Program-made: the position numbers and the translations under genes
In this document: positions 62,453-64,000 of the stretch, one piece after another
Layout of the letters: each line of letters begins with the position of its first letter
How positions within the stretch are numbered: position 1 is the stretch's first letter
NCBI RefSeq assembly: GCF_011369485.1
Contig: NZ_VXCA01000049.1
Span: 17,141 to 81,140 of the forward strand
Direction of reading: 5' to 3'
From: Pseudomonas atagonensis
GTDB taxonomy: Bacteria; Pseudomonadota; Gammaproteobacteria; Pseudomonadales; Pseudomonadaceae
Length of the DNA: 64,000 nucleotides
Notes under the pieces: generated by a model
Database searches by the model: none
Told to the model about the DNA's origin: nothing
Seen by the model: the letters and a program-made list of their open reading frames with translations, nothing else

Positions 62453-63409
62453 TCAGGGAATGAGGATGACCTTGTCGCCGCTGCCCTGGTTGACGTCGGC
62501 GTAGCGCGCCAGACCTTCGGCCAGCGGGGCTTCCACCAGGCCTTGCGGCAATGGCAGCAAGTCTTCATCGAAGAAGCGCCCGAACTGGTCCAGCATCGCC
62601 GCGCATTCTGCGACGCCGTACAGCAACGAGTTGATGCCGACCAGCGAACCGCCCTTGCGGTACAGCGCCAGTGCCGGCAGTTGCACATGCCCGTCCACGG
62701 GCGCAGCAATGATCGCGATGCGCCCGAATGCTGCCAGCGCCGGCACCGAGGCCGGGAGCCAGAAACCGGTGGTGTCGAAAATCACATCGGCGCCGCCGCG
62801 ATACACCGCGTTGACCTGCGCGCCGAGGTCTTCGGGTTTATCCAATTGAATCGTCTGATAACCCTGCGCCTGCAAATCCTTGACCTGCTCGGGGCGGCGC
62901 GCCGCCGCCAATAATTGCGCGCCGCGCACTTTCGCCAGTGCCAATGCCGCCGTGGCCACTGCGCCGCCACCGATCACCAGCAAGCGGGTTTCAGCAGTTA
63001 CAAGGCTGCGTTCCAGCGCATCCCACGCTGTGGTGTACGGCACGCCGAGGCTGGCCGCCTGGGCAAAACTCAAGTGCGCCGGTTTGTGCGCCACGCCGTT
63101 GGCCGGCAGTTTGACGAATTGCGCGTGAGAACCGTCGGCGAAGAAGCCCAGTTCACGCCCGGTGCCCCAGACTTCCTGACCGATCAGGGTCTGCGGCCCC
63201 TCGACCACCACACCGGCGAAATCGCGACCGGGAATGCGTGGCAACGTGGTGTAGGGGAAGCGCCCGAGGACATTTTTCACATCGCTGGGGTTAAGGCCTG
63301 CCGACTTAATCTCGACCAGCACTTCATCGGCGCCGGGCGTCGGCGTCGGCACGTCAACAAAGTGCAGGGAAGACAGGTCGCCGGTTTGATCGAATTGCAG
63401 TGCTTTCAT
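62453..63409 (-). CDS. MDR-family quinone-oxidoreductase-like enzyme
   Basis: A 318-residue zinc-free medium-chain dehydrogenase/reductase. An N-terminal GroES-like domain (MKALQFDQTGDLSSL, GLNPSDVKN, IPGRDFAGVV) is followed by a Rossmann fold with VIGGGAVATAALALAK for NADPH. The catalytic zinc ligands of alcohol dehydrogenases are absent. Members reduce quinones or enones, often in oxidative or electrophile stress. The ATG at 63409 is preferred to 63526, which lies upstream of the GroES fold. The XapX gene is upstream on the same strand. Confidence 0.88.
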   Translation of the reverse strand: MKALQFDQTGDLSSLHFVDVPTPTPGADEVLVEIKSAGLNPSDVKNVLGRFPYTTLPRIPGRDFAGVVVEGPQTLIGQEVWGTGRELGFFADGSHAQFVKLPANGVAHKPAHLSFAQAASLGVPYTTAWDALERSLVTAETRLLVIGGGAVATAALALAKVRGAQLLAAARRPEQVKDLQAQGYQTIQLDKPEDLGAQVNAVYRGGADVIFDTTGFWLPASVPALAAFGRIAIIAAPVDGHVQLPALALYRKGGSLVGINSLLYGVAECAAMLDQFGRFFDEDLLPLPQGLVEAPLAEGLARYADVNQGSGDKVILIP

Positions 63410-63440
63410 GGATGCATCCACCGAAGGAGAAAGAGGAAAC

Positions 63441-63614
63441 TCAGGACAGCCAGCCCGCCACCAGTTGCCGGCCCATCGGCCACAACTGCTCACCGGCCAA
63501 CATGCCGAGCAGGCCAACCAAAGCAATCGCCGGTGGCGCTGGAGAGCGAAAATCCAGCGCGCCGTAGAGCAGACCGACGCCGAGGCCGATGGCCAGCGAA
63601 ATCAGGTAGTTCAT
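63441..63614 (-). CDS. XapX-domain small membrane protein
   Basis: A 57-residue protein with two hydrophobic helices joined by a short loop (about 3-18 and 32-45). It matches the XapX/DUF1427 family pattern (MNYLISLAIGLGVGLLYG, then PAPPAIALVGLLGMLAGEQL). Function is unknown; it may be a small channel or accessory subunit. It lies 31 bases before the oxidoreductase on the same strand and could be co-transcribed with it. Confidence 0.8.
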   Translation of the reverse strand: MNYLISLAIGLGVGLLYGALDFRSPAPPAIALVGLLGMLAGEQLWPMGRQLVAGWLS

Positions 63615-63725
63615 GGGGAAACTCCGCCGCATAAAGGGAATGGGCAGAGTTTAGGGAGTGGATTGAATGGGTACCGGCCAAGGACTTCTGAATTTCGGCC
63701 AAATCCACCGAAATGACCGAAAAGT

Positions 63726-63756
63726 CCTGTGGGAGCTGGCTGCCAGCTCCCACAGG
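63726..63756. repeat. Perfect palindrome, CCTGTGGGAGCTGGCTGCCA class
   Basis: CCTGTGGGAGCTGGC-TGCCAGCTCCCACAGG forms a hairpin of about 14 base pairs directly after the AraC gene end (minus strand). It resembles a shortened REP pair and may act as a 3' end structure. Confidence 0.75.
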
Positions 63757-63784
63757 TTTAGTGCGGGTTGAAGAAATAGCGTTA

Positions 63785-64000
63785 TTACATCGTGAATTGC
63801 GAAGGCGCGACGCCCAGTTCACGGCGGAACATGTCGCTGAAACTGCTCGGCGAATAACCCAGCTCACGGGCAATGACACTGACCGCCACGCCCTGAATCA
63901 ACTCGGCCACCGCCGTCGCCAGTTGCACCTGCCGCCGCCATTCGGCAAAACCCATACCGAGACTGTCCTTGAACAACCGTGCCAGTGTGCGCACACTGGC
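63785..64000 (-). CDS. AraC-family regulator, C-terminal end (cut by window edge)
   Basis: The visible 72 residues are the DNA-binding double helix-turn-helix of an AraC/XylS regulator: TLARLFKDSLGMGFAEWRR, then AVSVIARELGYSPSSFSDMF and FRRELGVAPSQF. The gene continues beyond position 64000 on the minus strand, so the sensor domain and target are unknown. The last residues read FTM before the stop. It points toward, and may control, the XapX/oxidoreductase pair (inference). Confidence 0.85.
   Translation of the reverse strand, partial: ASVRTLARLFKDSLGMGFAEWRRQVQLATAVAELIQGVAVSVIARELGYSPSSFSDMFRRELGVAPSQFTM

Overview
The window looks like chromosome from a Pseudomonas of the P. fluorescens lineage. 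The evidence is an ampR-ampC divergon of Pseudomonas type, polB, many GTGGGAGCGGGCTTGCTCGCGAA-type REP/REPIN palindromes, GC-rich codon use, and a dense mix of housekeeping and envelope genes. About 45 protein genes are supported. No tRNA, rRNA, CRISPR array or intact insertion sequence was seen.

Layout. 0-5 kb: D-glucarate uptake and dehydration (gudP, gudD), then divergent ampR/ampC. 5.2-7.3 kb: a two-gene Septu-like defence cassette (ptuA ATPase, ptuB HNH nuclease). 7.5-14 kb: a BvgA/BvgS-like phosphorelay next to a pertactin/AIDA-like autotransporter. 14-25 kb: miscellaneous metabolism and transport (DUF4174, GNAT, TauE/SafE, MFS, lipoprotein, periplasmic galM, aldo/keto reductase, DUF1810, polB, CBS protein, GST). 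25-26.1 kb: a low-GC stretch without a convincing gene; it holds a near-perfect sigma-54 promoter followed by a short structured transcript. 26.2-36.9 kb: tonB-exbB-exbD, a TonB-dependent receptor and yejABEF, together resembling a complete two-membrane peptide import line. 37-39.4 kb: a DUF3455 protein, an ECF sigma factor, its RskA-like anti-sigma factor, and an 81-residue secreted protein built from four 13-residue repeats. 39.4-50.1 kb: DUF1615 lipoprotein, siderophore receptor, FAD monooxygenase, a zinc-type hemB, GST, histidine phosphatase, mnmH and selD. 50.4-60.9 kb: one 3506-residue autotransporter with about 24 beta-strand repeats. 61.3-64 kb: Tsx-like channel, a quinone-oxidoreductase-like enzyme, a XapX protein, and the end of an AraC regulator cut by the window edge.

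The strongest candidates for something undescribed are the sigma-54-driven RNA before tonB, the secreted 13-residue-repeat protein beside the ECF/anti-sigma pair, and the Septu-like cassette whose ATPase gene changes base composition part-way. The Bvg-like relay next to an autotransporter with a start-proximal hairpin, and the receptor-TonB-Yej cluster, are good functional hypotheses. REPIN elements of at least five sequence classes lie at gene ends, mostly between 16 and 63 kb.
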